A DNA stretch of 64,000 nt from Serratia entomophila (GTDB lineage: Bacteria > Pseudomonadota > Gammaproteobacteria > Enterobacterales > Enterobacteriaceae): assembly GCF_021462285.1 (NCBI RefSeq), contig NZ_CP082787.1:2356001-2420000 (forward strand), in the 5' to 3' direction. The position numbers were made by a program, and so were the translations under genes. The notes below the pieces were generated by a model. It did not search any database. It was not told where the DNA came from and saw nothing but the letters and a program-made list of their open reading frames with translations. The first letter of the stretch is position 1, and each line of letters begins with the position of its first letter. Below, in pieces: positions 7,981 to 16,340 of this stretch.

Positions 7981-8933
7981 CAAATCATCTCCCCGGCGCA
8001 GGTTTTCAGGGTCTGCCAGTCCAGATACTGGCGCGGCGAGCTGCTGATGGCGTGGCTGGCGGCGCGGATACCCCAGCGCAGCGCCACGGCGGCGGAGTGG
8101 CCGTGCAGGCAGGCGGTCAGGAAACCGGCGTTGAAGCTGTCGCCGGCGCCGATGGTGTCCACTACGGCGATCGGGTGCGCCGCCGCCTGCAGCTGCCGTT
8201 CACCGCACCACAGGCGGGCGCCGTCCGCGCCGCATTTCACCACGCAGGCGGCGTCGGCCGGCTGCTGGCGGTTCAGGGTGCGGGCGGCGGTATAGAGATC
8301 GTCGCTGTCGGCCATGCCGCAGGTTTCCACCTCATTGAGCAGCAAAATATCGCAAAACGGCAGCCAGTCGGCGATCTGCGCGCGCAGCGTTCCGCTCCAG
8401 CCCTGCGGCGGCCAGCCGGTGTCGACCGCAATGCGATAGCCGCGCCGGCGCAGGGTTTGCAGCAGCGCCGGGTAGTCCGCCAGCAAGGTGGTGCACAGGA
8501 AAGTGCCGCACAAAAGCACGGTATCGCCGTTGCCGGCGAACAGCGGGATTTGGTGCAGCACGTCGTCCTGGCTCAGGCGGGTAATATGCCCCTGATTGCT
8601 GAAGAAGGTGCGCTCGTTGTCCGGGTGGGTCACGCCGAAGGTCAGCGAGGTTTCACAGCTGTAGGTCGGCCAGTACGGCGAGCTGTCCGGAAACAGCTGC
8701 GCCAGCCAGGGGCTGAAGTAATCGTTGCCCTGATTGGCCACCAGCCGAAAGGGCGTTTCCAGCGCCGCCAGCGCCAGGGCACAGTTGCCGGCCGAACCGC
8801 CCGGGCGCAGTTCGCTGTGCTCGAGCATCGCTTCGGTGCCCTTCTGCGGCCACTGTTGCAGGGTGCTCATGATCAGGTCGACGTTGATATTGCCGACCAC
8901 GTACAGCGTGGGTTTGGTAGCGGTATTCATCAT
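7980..8933 (-). CDS. PfkB-family sugar kinase
   Basis: A 317-residue ribokinase-like kinase. The N-terminal motif 'VVGNINVDLIM' and the glycine pair 'LRPGGSAGNCALALAAL' bind the sugar. The C-terminal PfkB signature 'VVDTIGAGDSFNAGFLTACL' carries the catalytic Asp (GAGD) and the anion hole. Placed inside an ABC importer operon, it most likely phosphorylates the imported sugar or its derivative; the substrate cannot be read from the sequence. Start: tandem ATGs at 8933/8930 with GGGAG upstream. It ends one base into the ATPase start codon. Confidence 0.88.
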   Translation of the reverse strand: MMNTATKPTLYVVGNINVDLIMSTLQQWPQKGTEAMLEHSELRPGGSAGNCALALAALETPFRLVANQGNDYFSPWLAQLFPDSSPYWPTYSCETSLTFGVTHPDNERTFFSNQGHITRLSQDDVLHQIPLFAGNGDTVLLCGTFLCTTLLADYPALLQTLRRRGYRIAVDTGWPPQGWSGTLRAQIADWLPFCDILLLNEVETCGMADSDDLYTAARTLNRQQPADAACVVKCGADGARLWCGERQLQAAAHPIAVVDTIGAGDSFNAGFLTACLHGHSAAVALRWGIRAASHAISSSPRQYLDWQTLKTCAGEMI

Positions 8934-8954
8934 GTGAAAATTCTCCCTTTAAAA

Positions 8955-9797
8955 TCAGCCTTTGCTGCCGCCGCTGGTCAACCCGCTGACCAGCGTCTTT
9001 TGCAGCCAAAGGGCGATAAACAGTGGCGGAACGGCGGCCAAAATGCCGACTGCGGCGATAAGCCCGTCGTCGGTGGCGCGCCCGGCGGTGAAACCGGCGA
9101 TGGTCACCGGCAGCGTTTGCGCCTGAATATTGCTGGTGAACAGCAGCGCATAGAAAAATTCATCCCAGGCCAACAGCCAGCCGAACAGCGCCGAAGCCCC
9201 CAGCGCCGGCTTGGCCAGCGGCAGGGTAATGCGCAGCAGCACCCGCCACTGGCGCAGCCCGTCCAGGCGCGCCGCCTGTTCGATATCGATCGGCAGGGCA
9301 TCGAACTGGTTTTTCAGCATCCAGGTGAGGAACGGCAGGATCAGCGAGCAGTAGACCAGCACCAGCCCGAGATGGGTATTGAGCAGCGTCAGCTGCTGCA
9401 GAATAAAGTACAGCGGCAGCACGAAGGCCACCTGCGGCACCATGTATATCGCCAGGCTGGCGAACAGCCAGGCGTCGCGCCCCGGGTAGCGGGAAAAGCT
9501 GAAGGCTGCCGGGATCGCCAATAGCAGCGAAATCAGCGTGGCGCCGCAGGCCACCAGCAGGCTGTTGAACAGCGCATGCAGGAACAGCGCGCCGGGTTGG
9601 CCGGGCTGCAGCGACAGCAGGCCGGCGTAGCGTGAGAAATCCCAGCGGCGCGGCAGCCATTCCAGCGGCACCCGGGCCAGATCGGCGGATGAGCTGACGC
9701 TCATCAGAAACAGCCACAGCATCGGCGCCAGAATCGAGGTCGCCAGCAGCAGCGCGGCGCCGTAGCGCAACAGCAAACGCATTTTACGCTTCATCAT
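8955..9797 (-). CDS. Sugar ABC transporter permease (MalG type)
   Basis: A 280-residue inner-membrane permease. It starts with a basic stretch and one helix (LLLRYGAALLLATSILAPML) and has about six helices. The EAA loop is 'EQAARLDGLRQWRVLLRITLPLAKPALG' (about residues 175-200), the contact surface for the ATPase, and it is followed by 'WLLAWDEFFYALLF'. These are typical of the MalG/UgpE half of CUT1 importers. It overlaps the other permease gene by 14 bases, as is common in these operons. Confidence 0.9.
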   Translation of the reverse strand: MMKRKMRLLLRYGAALLLATSILAPMLWLFLMSVSSSADLARVPLEWLPRRWDFSRYAGLLSLQPGQPGALFLHALFNSLLVACGATLISLLLAIPAAFSFSRYPGRDAWLFASLAIYMVPQVAFVLPLYFILQQLTLLNTHLGLVLVYCSLILPFLTWMLKNQFDALPIDIEQAARLDGLRQWRVLLRITLPLAKPALGASALFGWLLAWDEFFYALLFTSNIQAQTLPVTIAGFTAGRATDDGLIAAVGILAAVPPLFIALWLQKTLVSGLTSGGSKG

Positions 9798-10692
9798 TCA
9801 GGCTCCTTCTGCGCTGGCGAAACAGCATCAGCAGGTACAGGGCAATCAACAGGCCGCACAGCAGAGTCATCAGCACCGCATAGGCGGCGCCGCTGCCGGC
9901 GCGCAGGTAGCTGAACGATTCCTGGTAAACGAAGAAACTGAGGGTTTTGGTGCTGTCCATCGGGCCACCGCGCGTCATCACATAAATGATGTCGAATACC
10001 TTGAAGGCGTCGATGGTGCGCAACACCAGCGCCACCGCCAGCGGCGCCAGAATGGCGGGCAGGGTGATGGCGCGGAACCGCCGCCAGGCCGAGGCGCCGT
10101 CCAGCCGCGCCGCCTCGTACAGATCGTCCGGGATCGACTGCAGCGCCGCCAGCGTCAGCAGAGCGATCAGCGGATAGTTCTTCCAGATGTCCGCCAGCAT
10201 TACCGCGTTCAGCGCCGAGGACGGATCGCCGAGCCAGCTGCGATACTGGCCGATCAGCCCCAGTTGGGTCAGCAGGGCGTTGATGCTGCCGTAGTCCGGG
10301 TTGAAGTTCAGCCGCCACATCGTCGCGTTGACGATGGTTGGCAGCGCCCAGGGCAAAATCACCAGCACCCGCAGCAGGTTGCGGCCGTGAAACTGTTGGT
10401 TGAGCAGCAGTGCCACCAGCACGCCGATGACGCCCTCGAACGCCACCGACACCAGGGTGAAATACAGCGTGCGCCACAGTGCGGCGCGAAAGTCCGGGTC
10501 GGTCAGGGCATACAGGTAGTTGTCCGCGCCGATCCAGCCGGGGGTTGCGCCGTCGCCGACCAGCGCGGCGTCGGTAAAGCTCAGCCACAGGGTGCGGCAC
10601 AGCGGCCAGGCGGTCAGCAGCAGCATCATCAGCAGCATGGGCGCCAACAGCACCCATGCCTGACGCCGCTCACGTTGAGGCAGTGTGAGCAT
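9784..10692 (-). CDS. Sugar ABC transporter permease (MalF/UgpA type)
   Basis: A 302-residue inner-membrane permease with six predicted helices, the first at 'QAWVLLAPMLLMMLLLTAWPL'. The EAA loop is 'YEAARLDGASAWRRFRAITLPAILAPLA' (about residues 190-217), and 'IYVMTRGGPMDSTKTLSFFVYQESF' follows, a hallmark of the MalF/UgpA half. Nine bases separate it from the binding-protein gene, and it overlaps the second permease. Confidence 0.9.
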   Translation of the reverse strand: MLTLPQRERRQAWVLLAPMLLMMLLLTAWPLCRTLWLSFTDAALVGDGATPGWIGADNYLYALTDPDFRAALWRTLYFTLVSVAFEGVIGVLVALLLNQQFHGRNLLRVLVILPWALPTIVNATMWRLNFNPDYGSINALLTQLGLIGQYRSWLGDPSSALNAVMLADIWKNYPLIALLTLAALQSIPDDLYEAARLDGASAWRRFRAITLPAILAPLAVALVLRTIDAFKVFDIIYVMTRGGPMDSTKTLSFFVYQESFSYLRAGSGAAYAVLMTLLCGLLIALYLLMLFRQRRRSLNDEA

Positions 10693-10701
10693 GATTACCC
10701 C

Positions 10702-11952
10702 TTAACGCAGCCGCGCGGCGCTTTTGCTGGCCGCGTCCAGCCCTTCCTGCGGCGTGACCTTGCCCTGCAGGATCTGCTGCAGGTCCTGCTGCAACCCGTT
10801 GGACAACCTTGAATAATCGGCGGTTTCAGGGCGTGACAGCATCACGTTTAGCGCCTGTTTGGCGGCGGCGATCAGCGGCTCCTGGCCTTTTTGCACCGCG
10901 GGATCGTCATAGGAAGATTTCCAGATAGGCAGGCTCAGCCTGGCATATTTGTCCTGCACCGGCTGCGAGGTCATGTAGCTGATGTATTGCCAGGCCTGAT
11001 CGGGATGCGCGCTGGCTTTGGCGATGCCGAGGCCCATCGAGCCGTTCACCGCCGCGACCTGGCCATCGACCGATCCCGGCGCCGGAACGATGCCGACGTC
11101 GCCGGCCACTTTGCTCTGTTTCGGATCGTTGGCCATGTTGTACATGTAGGTCCAGTTGAGCGCGAAGGCGGCATCGCCGTTGGAGAAGACCTTGCGCACG
11201 TCTTCTTCCAAATATTCACGCGAGTTCGGGTTGCTCAACCCCTTGTCCAGCGAGTCTTTCATGTAGTTGACCGCCTGCAGCGAGCCGGGGGAGGAGAAGC
11301 TGATTTTCCCCTGCTGAACGAACTGGCCCTTGAAGGCCGACACCAGCGTGGTGTAGTCGCAAATCAGCGCTTCGGCCTGCGACCAGCTCCATACCAGCGG
11401 GTACTTGACCTGATTTTTCTGCTTGATGATTTCCGCCTGCTGCGCCAGCTCCTGCCAGGTTTTCGGCGGGGCGCTGATGCCGGCCTTGGCCAACATCGCT
11501 TTGTTGTAATACAGGTACTTGGTATCGAGGATCCATGGCATGCCCCAGCGTTTGTCCTTATAGGTGACGGTGGTCATGGCGCCGTCGAAGATCTTGCCGC
11601 TGTCGGCGGCGCTGATGCGCGAGGTGACGTCCTGCAGCAGGCCGAACCTGGTGAACTCGGCCGGCCAGATGGCGTCGAACAGCACCACGTCGTAGCCGTT
11701 GCTGCCGGCGCCGCGCGCCGCGACGATTTTATCGTGCAGCGCTTCGTAGGGGACGAACTCCAGATTGACGGTGATATCCGGGTGCTGTTTGGTGAAGTCC
11801 GCGGTCATGGCGCGGATGTCGTTTTCGCTGTAGGCCGCCTGAGTCATGAACAGCGCGTTGATCTGCGTTGGGGCGGCGATGGCGCAGGACGCGCCGAACG
11901 CCAGGGCGGACAGGGTACAGACGGCCGTAGCGGCGAGGGTATGGCTTTTCAT
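10702..11952 (-). CDS. Periplasmic sugar-binding protein of the ABC importer
   Basis: Extracellular solute-binding protein, family 1 (416 residues). The signal peptide is MKSHTLAATAVCTLSALAFG plus ASCAIA, cut before APTQINA. The mature part has 'MTADFTKQHPDITVNLEFVPYEALHDKIVAARG', the usual first lobe of MalE-like sugar binders, and later 'VAAVNGSMGLGIAKASAHPDQAWQYISYM'. ATG 11952 has GGAG nine bases upstream; the frame upstream to 11994 is not needed. First gene of the operon, transcribed away from the ROK regulator. Confidence 0.92.
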   Translation of the reverse strand: MKSHTLAATAVCTLSALAFGASCAIAAPTQINALFMTQAAYSENDIRAMTADFTKQHPDITVNLEFVPYEALHDKIVAARGAGSNGYDVVLFDAIWPAEFTRFGLLQDVTSRISAADSGKIFDGAMTTVTYKDKRWGMPWILDTKYLYYNKAMLAKAGISAPPKTWQELAQQAEIIKQKNQVKYPLVWSWSQAEALICDYTTLVSAFKGQFVQQGKISFSSPGSLQAVNYMKDSLDKGLSNPNSREYLEEDVRKVFSNGDAAFALNWTYMYNMANDPKQSKVAGDVGIVPAPGSVDGQVAAVNGSMGLGIAKASAHPDQAWQYISYMTSQPVQDKYARLSLPIWKSSYDDPAVQKGQEPLIAAAKQALNVMLSRPETADYSRLSNGLQQDLQQILQGKVTPQEGLDAASKSAARLR

Positions 11953-12012
11953 TTGTGCGTTCTCCGGTGTTAAAAAGCGTTGAACCGCAGCCATTGGGCA
12001 AGCGAGGCGTCG

Positions 12013-12045
12013 GTTACTTAAATCAATTTGATTGCTTTAAAGGAG
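12013..12045. promoter_or_regulatory. Candidate operator for the ROK regulator
   Basis: In the 137-base divergent gap lies a perfect 13-base palindrome, AATCAA-T-TTGATT (12021-12033). It sits in an AT-rich patch beginning 68 bases before the binding-protein start and 57 bases before the ROK start. The position suits control of both genes; binding is inferred only. Confidence 0.45.
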
Positions 12046-12089
12046 GGCACCATACTGCTAAGACGATTTCCCTTTCTGCATAGGCAGTT

Positions 12090-13262
12090 ATGACGACATC
12101 CGGCACTAACCTTGAACATGCTCGCGCACATAACCGGCGCGTAGTGATAGAGGCTATTCGTCTGCACGGCGAGCTGACCCGTGCCGAAATCGCCCGGCTG
12201 ACGTCGCTGACGCCGCAAACCGTGTCAAACATCGCGACGGAGCTGGAGCAGGCCGGCATTCTCTCCTCGCACCTGCCGCGCCGCGCCGGCGGAAGGGGCC
12301 AACCGGCGACGCCGTTGACCCTGAACCCGGACAGCGCATACTCCATCGGCATCCATCTGGATCACCAATCGCTGCTGATTATCCTGGTCGATGTTTCAGG
12401 CAGCGTGCGCTTCCACCGGCTGATTATGGTGCAAAAGCCGCAGCCTGCCGCCACCTTGAAACTGATTTGTGATGTACTGCAAGAAATGCGCCAGCAGCCG
12501 GATCTGGCCTGGGGGAAAATGCTCGGCATCGGCGTGGTGATGCCGGGGCCGTTTGGCGTGGAAGGCATTTCCTCGGTGGGGCCGACCACGCTCAACGGCT
12601 GGGAAAATATCGACGTAGTAGCCGAGCTGGCGGCGCAGAGCGGGCTGCCGGTAACGCTGGAGAACGACGCCACCGTCGCCGCCATCGGCGAGCGTTTGCA
12701 CGGGGTGGCCAAGCGGCTCAATTCATTTATTTATCTGTACCTCGGCACCGGGCTGGGGGCGGGGATCTTCACCGATGGGCGGATTTACACCGGCCATGCG
12801 CACAATGCTGGTGAAGTCGGCCACATGATTGTGCAACCGGGCGGCAAAGACTGCTACTGCGGCAACCGGGGCTGCCTGGAACGTTACGTCTCGCTGCAGG
12901 CGGCCTACGAGAGCTGCGGGCTGGATCCGATGCGCGCCATGCCGCAAGATCTGCTGGCGTTGCCGCAGGAAAAGCTCGACGCCTGGCTGGATTCGGCGGT
13001 GCCGGCGCTGCGGCAGGCGATCAACATCATCGAATGCATGTTCGACGCCGAGGCGGTGATTATCGGCGGCCTGATGCCGGAAAGCGTCGTCGGGCAGCTG
13101 ATCAAGCGGCTGGCGCCGCTGCACCGTTCGGTGCGCAGCAAATACCTCGACGGCCTGCGGGTGCGGCTGGGCACCACCGGCGCGGACACCGCGGCGCTAG
13201 GGGCGGCGGCGTTGCCGCTGTTCGACGAATTTAACCCGCGCTACGAAGTGTTATTGAAATAA
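12090..13262 (+). CDS. ROK-family transcriptional repressor
   Basis: A 390-residue regulator of the NagC/Mlc type. The N-terminal winged helix-turn-helix is 'LTRAEIARLTSLTPQTVSNIATELEQAGIL' (residues 30-59). The sugar-kinase-like ROK domain has 'LENDATVAAIGE', the Gly-rich 'LGTGLGAGIFTDGRIYTGHAHNAGEVGHM' with the ExGH metal site, and the zinc motif 'CYCGNRGCLE'. It is divergent from the sugar ABC/kinase operon and so probably represses it until the cognate sugar or its phosphate binds. Confidence 0.92.
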   Translation: MTTSGTNLEHARAHNRRVVIEAIRLHGELTRAEIARLTSLTPQTVSNIATELEQAGILSSHLPRRAGGRGQPATPLTLNPDSAYSIGIHLDHQSLLIILVDVSGSVRFHRLIMVQKPQPAATLKLICDVLQEMRQQPDLAWGKMLGIGVVMPGPFGVEGISSVGPTTLNGWENIDVVAELAAQSGLPVTLENDATVAAIGERLHGVAKRLNSFIYLYLGTGLGAGIFTDGRIYTGHAHNAGEVGHMIVQPGGKDCYCGNRGCLERYVSLQAAYESCGLDPMRAMPQDLLALPQEKLDAWLDSAVPALRQAINIIECMFDAEAVIIGGLMPESVVGQLIKRLAPLHRSVRSKYLDGLRVRLGTTGADTAALGAAALPLFDEFNPRYEVLLK

Positions 13263-13290
13263 CCGCTTTCTTTTCCGCTCGGGCTATTCC

Positions 13291-13307
13291 TGCCCACTAT
13301 TGGTGCA
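13291..13307 (+). promoter_or_regulatory. NtrC-like activator site
   Basis: TGCCCACTATTGGTGCA matches the 17-base NtrC consensus (TGCACn5TGGTGCA type): the right half is perfect and the left half is 4 of 6. It lies about 150 bases upstream of the sigma-54 promoter of the purine operon, a normal enhancer distance. Confidence 0.5.
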
Positions 13308-13327
13308 ACCCGTCATTAACCGAATAT

Positions 13328-13364
13328 AAGCAAACGGTTGCCCTGAAATAGCAACCGTTTGCTT
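13328..13364. repeat. Perfect 14-base inverted repeat, 9-base loop
   Basis: AAGCAAACGGTTGC (13328-13341) pairs perfectly with 13351-13364. It follows the ROK gene by 65 bases and precedes the sigma-54 promoter by about 90. No strong U-run follows on either strand, so it may be a weak terminator or a protein-binding dyad between enhancer and promoter. Confidence 0.6.
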
Positions 13365-13453
13365 GCTTTGGTATTATTTCTTTCGCCGGCTAATATTTAA
13401 TGACTAATTAATATGCCTTTGTTTTAAATAAAAATTTTCCAATTTAAAACCAA

Positions 13454-13471
13454 CTGGCACGCCGCTTGCTA
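13454..13471 (+). promoter_or_regulatory. Sigma-54 promoter of guaD-xdhABC
   Basis: CTGGCACGCCGCTTGCTA carries every consensus base of the sigma-54 class (TGGCACG-N4-TTGCW) with correct -24/-12 spacing. The -12 GC ends about 107 bases before the guaD ATG. With the NtrC-like site upstream and an AT-rich stretch between, nitrogen-limited expression is the natural reading. The whole 313-base gap 13263-13575 contains this promoter, the NtrC-like site and the inverted repeat; I see no gene in it. Confidence 0.75.
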
Positions 13472-13575
13472 TTCTTAAATCAACACCTGCGATCGTTAAA
13501 AGGCCGTCATAATTTCGTCGGGCTGAGCTCACTCAGCCGGATGCCCTGTGGTGGTCGGTAAAAAAGGAATGGCAA

Positions 13576-14907
13576 ATGAGCATGCAATTCACCACGGCTA
13601 TCCGTGGCAACTTTTTCGATATCGCCGCCTGCGTGGAGGAACCGCAGCAGCTGGACGCGCAGCTGCGGCATATTCCCGACGGCCTGCTGCTGTTGAACGG
13701 CGGCGCCATCGTCTGGTTCGGCAGTTGGCGGCAGGGCGCGGCGCTGCTGCCGCCGGGCTTTGCGGTGACCGACTATCGCGACAAGCTGATCGTGCCGGGG
13801 TTTATCGACAGCCATATTCATTACCCGCAAACCGAAATGATTGGCGCTTATGGCGACCAACTGCTGGGATGGCTGGAAAACTACACCTTCCCGGCGGAAA
13901 GCCGCTTTGCCTGTGAAAAACACGCCGGTGAAATGTCGGCCTTCTTTCTGCAGCAGCTGTTGAGCAACGGCACCACCACCGCGCTGGTGTTCGGCACCGT
14001 GCATCCGCAGTCGGTGGATGCGCTGTTCAGCCAGGCGGCGGCGCTGAACATGCGCCTGATCGCCGGCAAGGTGATGATGGATCGCCATGCGCCGCCGGCA
14101 CTGCTGGAAACGCCCGAACAAAGCTACCGCCAGACGCGTGAGCTGATTGAGCGCTGGCACGGCAGGCAGCGCCTGAGCTACGCCATCACCCCGCGCTTCG
14201 CGCCGACCAGCACGCCGGCATTGCTGGCGCAGGTGCGGCGGCTGCGGGAAGAATTCCCGGACGCCTATCTGCATACCCACCTGAGCGAGAATCCGGATGA
14301 AATCGCCTGGGTGAAAGCATTGTTTCCGGAAAGCCGCAGCTATCTGGACGTTTACCACCGCTACGGCCTGACCGGCGGCAAAAGCGTGTTCGCCCACTGC
14401 CTGCATCTGGATGAACAGGAGTGGGACTGCCTGTGCCAAACTCAGTCGTCCATCGCTTTCTGCCCCACCTCCAACCTGTTCCTCGGCAGCGGACTGTTCA
14501 ACCTGCAAAAGGCCTGGCGGAAGCGGGTGAAGCTGGGCATCGGCACCGACGTGGGCGCAGGCACCACCTTCAACATGCTGCAGACGCTGGGCGAGGCCTA
14601 CAAAGTGGGGCAGCTGCAACGTTACAAGCTCTCCGCCGGCGAGGCGTTTTACCACGCCACCCTGGGCGGCGCGCGGGCGCTGGCGCTGGACGACAAGATC
14701 GGCAATTTCAACCCCGGCAAAGAGGCGGATTTCGTGGTGCTGGATCCGGCGGTAACGGCGCTGCAAAAGCTGCGGCATGAAAACAGCCCCAAGCTGGCGG
14801 ACCAGCTGTTCGTGCTGATGACGCTGGGGGACGACCGCAATATTTACCGCACCTACGTCGACGGCAAGGTGGTGTATCAGGCGCCTGCGCGCCAGGAGGC
14901 GGCATGA
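13576..14907 (+). CDS. guaD: Guanine deaminase
   Basis: Cytosolic zinc amidohydrolase (443 residues) that turns guanine into xanthine plus ammonia. 'VPGFIDSHIHYPQTEMIGAYG' (about residues 73-93) has the HxH metal pair and the guanine-deaminase-specific YPQ. 'RFAPTSTPALL', 'HTHLSEN', 'FAHCLHL' and 'GIGTDVGAG' (metal Asp) supply the rest of the active site. Length is usual for the family. AAGGA precedes the ATG. Its last four bases overlap xdhA (ATGA), so its product, xanthine, is handed to the next enzyme in the operon. Confidence 0.95.
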   Translation: MSMQFTTAIRGNFFDIAACVEEPQQLDAQLRHIPDGLLLLNGGAIVWFGSWRQGAALLPPGFAVTDYRDKLIVPGFIDSHIHYPQTEMIGAYGDQLLGWLENYTFPAESRFACEKHAGEMSAFFLQQLLSNGTTTALVFGTVHPQSVDALFSQAAALNMRLIAGKVMMDRHAPPALLETPEQSYRQTRELIERWHGRQRLSYAITPRFAPTSTPALLAQVRRLREEFPDAYLHTHLSENPDEIAWVKALFPESRSYLDVYHRYGLTGGKSVFAHCLHLDEQEWDCLCQTQSSIAFCPTSNLFLGSGLFNLQKAWRKRVKLGIGTDVGAGTTFNMLQTLGEAYKVGQLQRYKLSAGEAFYHATLGGARALALDDKIGNFNPGKEADFVVLDPAVTALQKLRHENSPKLADQLFVLMTLGDDRNIYRTYVDGKVVYQAPARQEAA

Positions 14908-16340
14908 TCCGGTTTCTGCTCAATAACAGATTGCAAAGCGAGGCGGCGCTCGACCCGAACACCACGGTGCTCAACTACCTGCGCCGTGATCTGGGGCGTT
15001 GCGGCACCAAAGAAGGCTGCGCCTCCGGCGACTGCGGCGCCTGCACCGTGGTGCTGGCGGAGCCGCATGACGGCCGGTTGCGCTACCGCAGCGTCAACGC
15101 CTGCCTGACGCTGGTCAGCGCGCTGCATGGCAAGCAGCTGATCACCGTGGAGGATTTGAAGCAAAACGGCCGGCTGCACAGCGTGCAGCAGGCGATGGTG
15201 GACTGCCATGGTTCGCAGTGCGGATTCTGTACGCCGGGCTTCGTGATGTCGATGTTCTGCCTGCAAAAAAACAGCGTCGATTACCGGCGCGAATCGGCGC
15301 AGCAGGCGCTGGCCGGCAACCTGTGCCGCTGTACCGGCTATCGCCCGATTATGGCGGCGGCGCAACAGGCCTGTGAACGGCAAGCCCCGGATGGCTTCGA
15401 TCTTGAACAACACCAGACGCTGCAGCAACTGCAGGCTATCGAACCCGCCAGATCGCAGGAGGCGGCGGGCAAGCGCTGCCTGATGCCGCAGACCCTCGAC
15501 GAACTGGCGGCGCTGTATTGGCAACATCCTCAGGCCAAACTGCTGGCGGGCGGCACCGATTTGGCGCTGGAAATCACCCAGCGTCATCAGGATCTGCCGC
15601 TGTTGATCGCGCTCGGCCAGGTGGCCGAGCTGAAGCGGACGCAGCGCGAGGGCGGCAGGCTGGTGATCGGCGCCGGGGCGACGCTGAGCGATCTGCACCC
15701 GCTGCTGGCAGGGTACCACCCGGCCTTTGGCGAGCTGCTGGCGCGCTTCGCCTCGCAGCAGATCCGCAATCAGGGCACGCTGGGCGGCAATATCGCCAAC
15801 GCTTCGCCGATCGGCGACGGCGCGCCGTTGCTGCTGGCGCTGGATGCGCAGCTGACGCTGCGCTGCGGCGAGCAACGGCGCATGCTGCCGCTGCACCAGT
15901 TTTTCCTCGGCTATCGGCAAACCGCGCTGCAGCCCGGCGAATTGATCGAAAGCCTCTCGCTGCCGGCCGACGCGCCGGCGGATTTGCGCGCCTGGAAGGT
16001 GTCCAAACGGCTGGAGGATGACATCTCTGCGGTGTGCGGCGCATTCAATCTGACCATCGAACAAGGCGTGGTGCGCGAGGCGCGGGTGGCGTTCGGCGGC
16101 ATGGCCGCCATACCGCAGCGCGCGCTGCGCTGTGAACGGCGCCTGGTGGGGCAGCCGTGGCGCAGGGCCACGGTGGAACTGGCGGCGCAGGCGTTGGCGC
16201 AGGACTTCACCCCGTTGAGCGACTTCCGCGCCAGCAGCGCTTACCGGCTATTGGTGGCGCAAAACCTGCTGCGCCGCTATTTCATCGCGCTGACCGAGCC
16301 GCAGACGGCAATCGAGGTGACCGCCCATGAGCCACGCTAA
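14904..16340 (+). CDS. xdhA: Xanthine dehydrogenase small subunit (Fe-S and FAD)
   Basis: A 478-residue subunit. Residues 1-75 form the plant-type [2Fe-2S] domain (CGTKEGCASGDCGACTVVL). Next is the second cluster domain, with 'CGFCTPGFVMSMF' and 'LAGNLCRCTGYRPI' at about 105-150. The FAD domain follows, with 'LLAGGTDLALEI' and 'QIRNQGTLGGNIANASPIGD', then the CO-dehydrogenase-flavoprotein C-terminal part. It passes electrons from the molybdenum site of XdhB to NAD. It overlaps guaD by four bases and xdhB by fourteen. Confidence 0.95.
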   Translation: MIRFLLNNRLQSEAALDPNTTVLNYLRRDLGRCGTKEGCASGDCGACTVVLAEPHDGRLRYRSVNACLTLVSALHGKQLITVEDLKQNGRLHSVQQAMVDCHGSQCGFCTPGFVMSMFCLQKNSVDYRRESAQQALAGNLCRCTGYRPIMAAAQQACERQAPDGFDLEQHQTLQQLQAIEPARSQEAAGKRCLMPQTLDELAALYWQHPQAKLLAGGTDLALEITQRHQDLPLLIALGQVAELKRTQREGGRLVIGAGATLSDLHPLLAGYHPAFGELLARFASQQIRNQGTLGGNIANASPIGDGAPLLLALDAQLTLRCGEQRRMLPLHQFFLGYRQTALQPGELIESLSLPADAPADLRAWKVSKRLEDDISAVCGAFNLTIEQGVVREARVAFGGMAAIPQRALRCERRLVGQPWRRATVELAAQALAQDFTPLSDFRASSAYRLLVAQNLLRRYFIALTEPQTAIEVTAHEPR

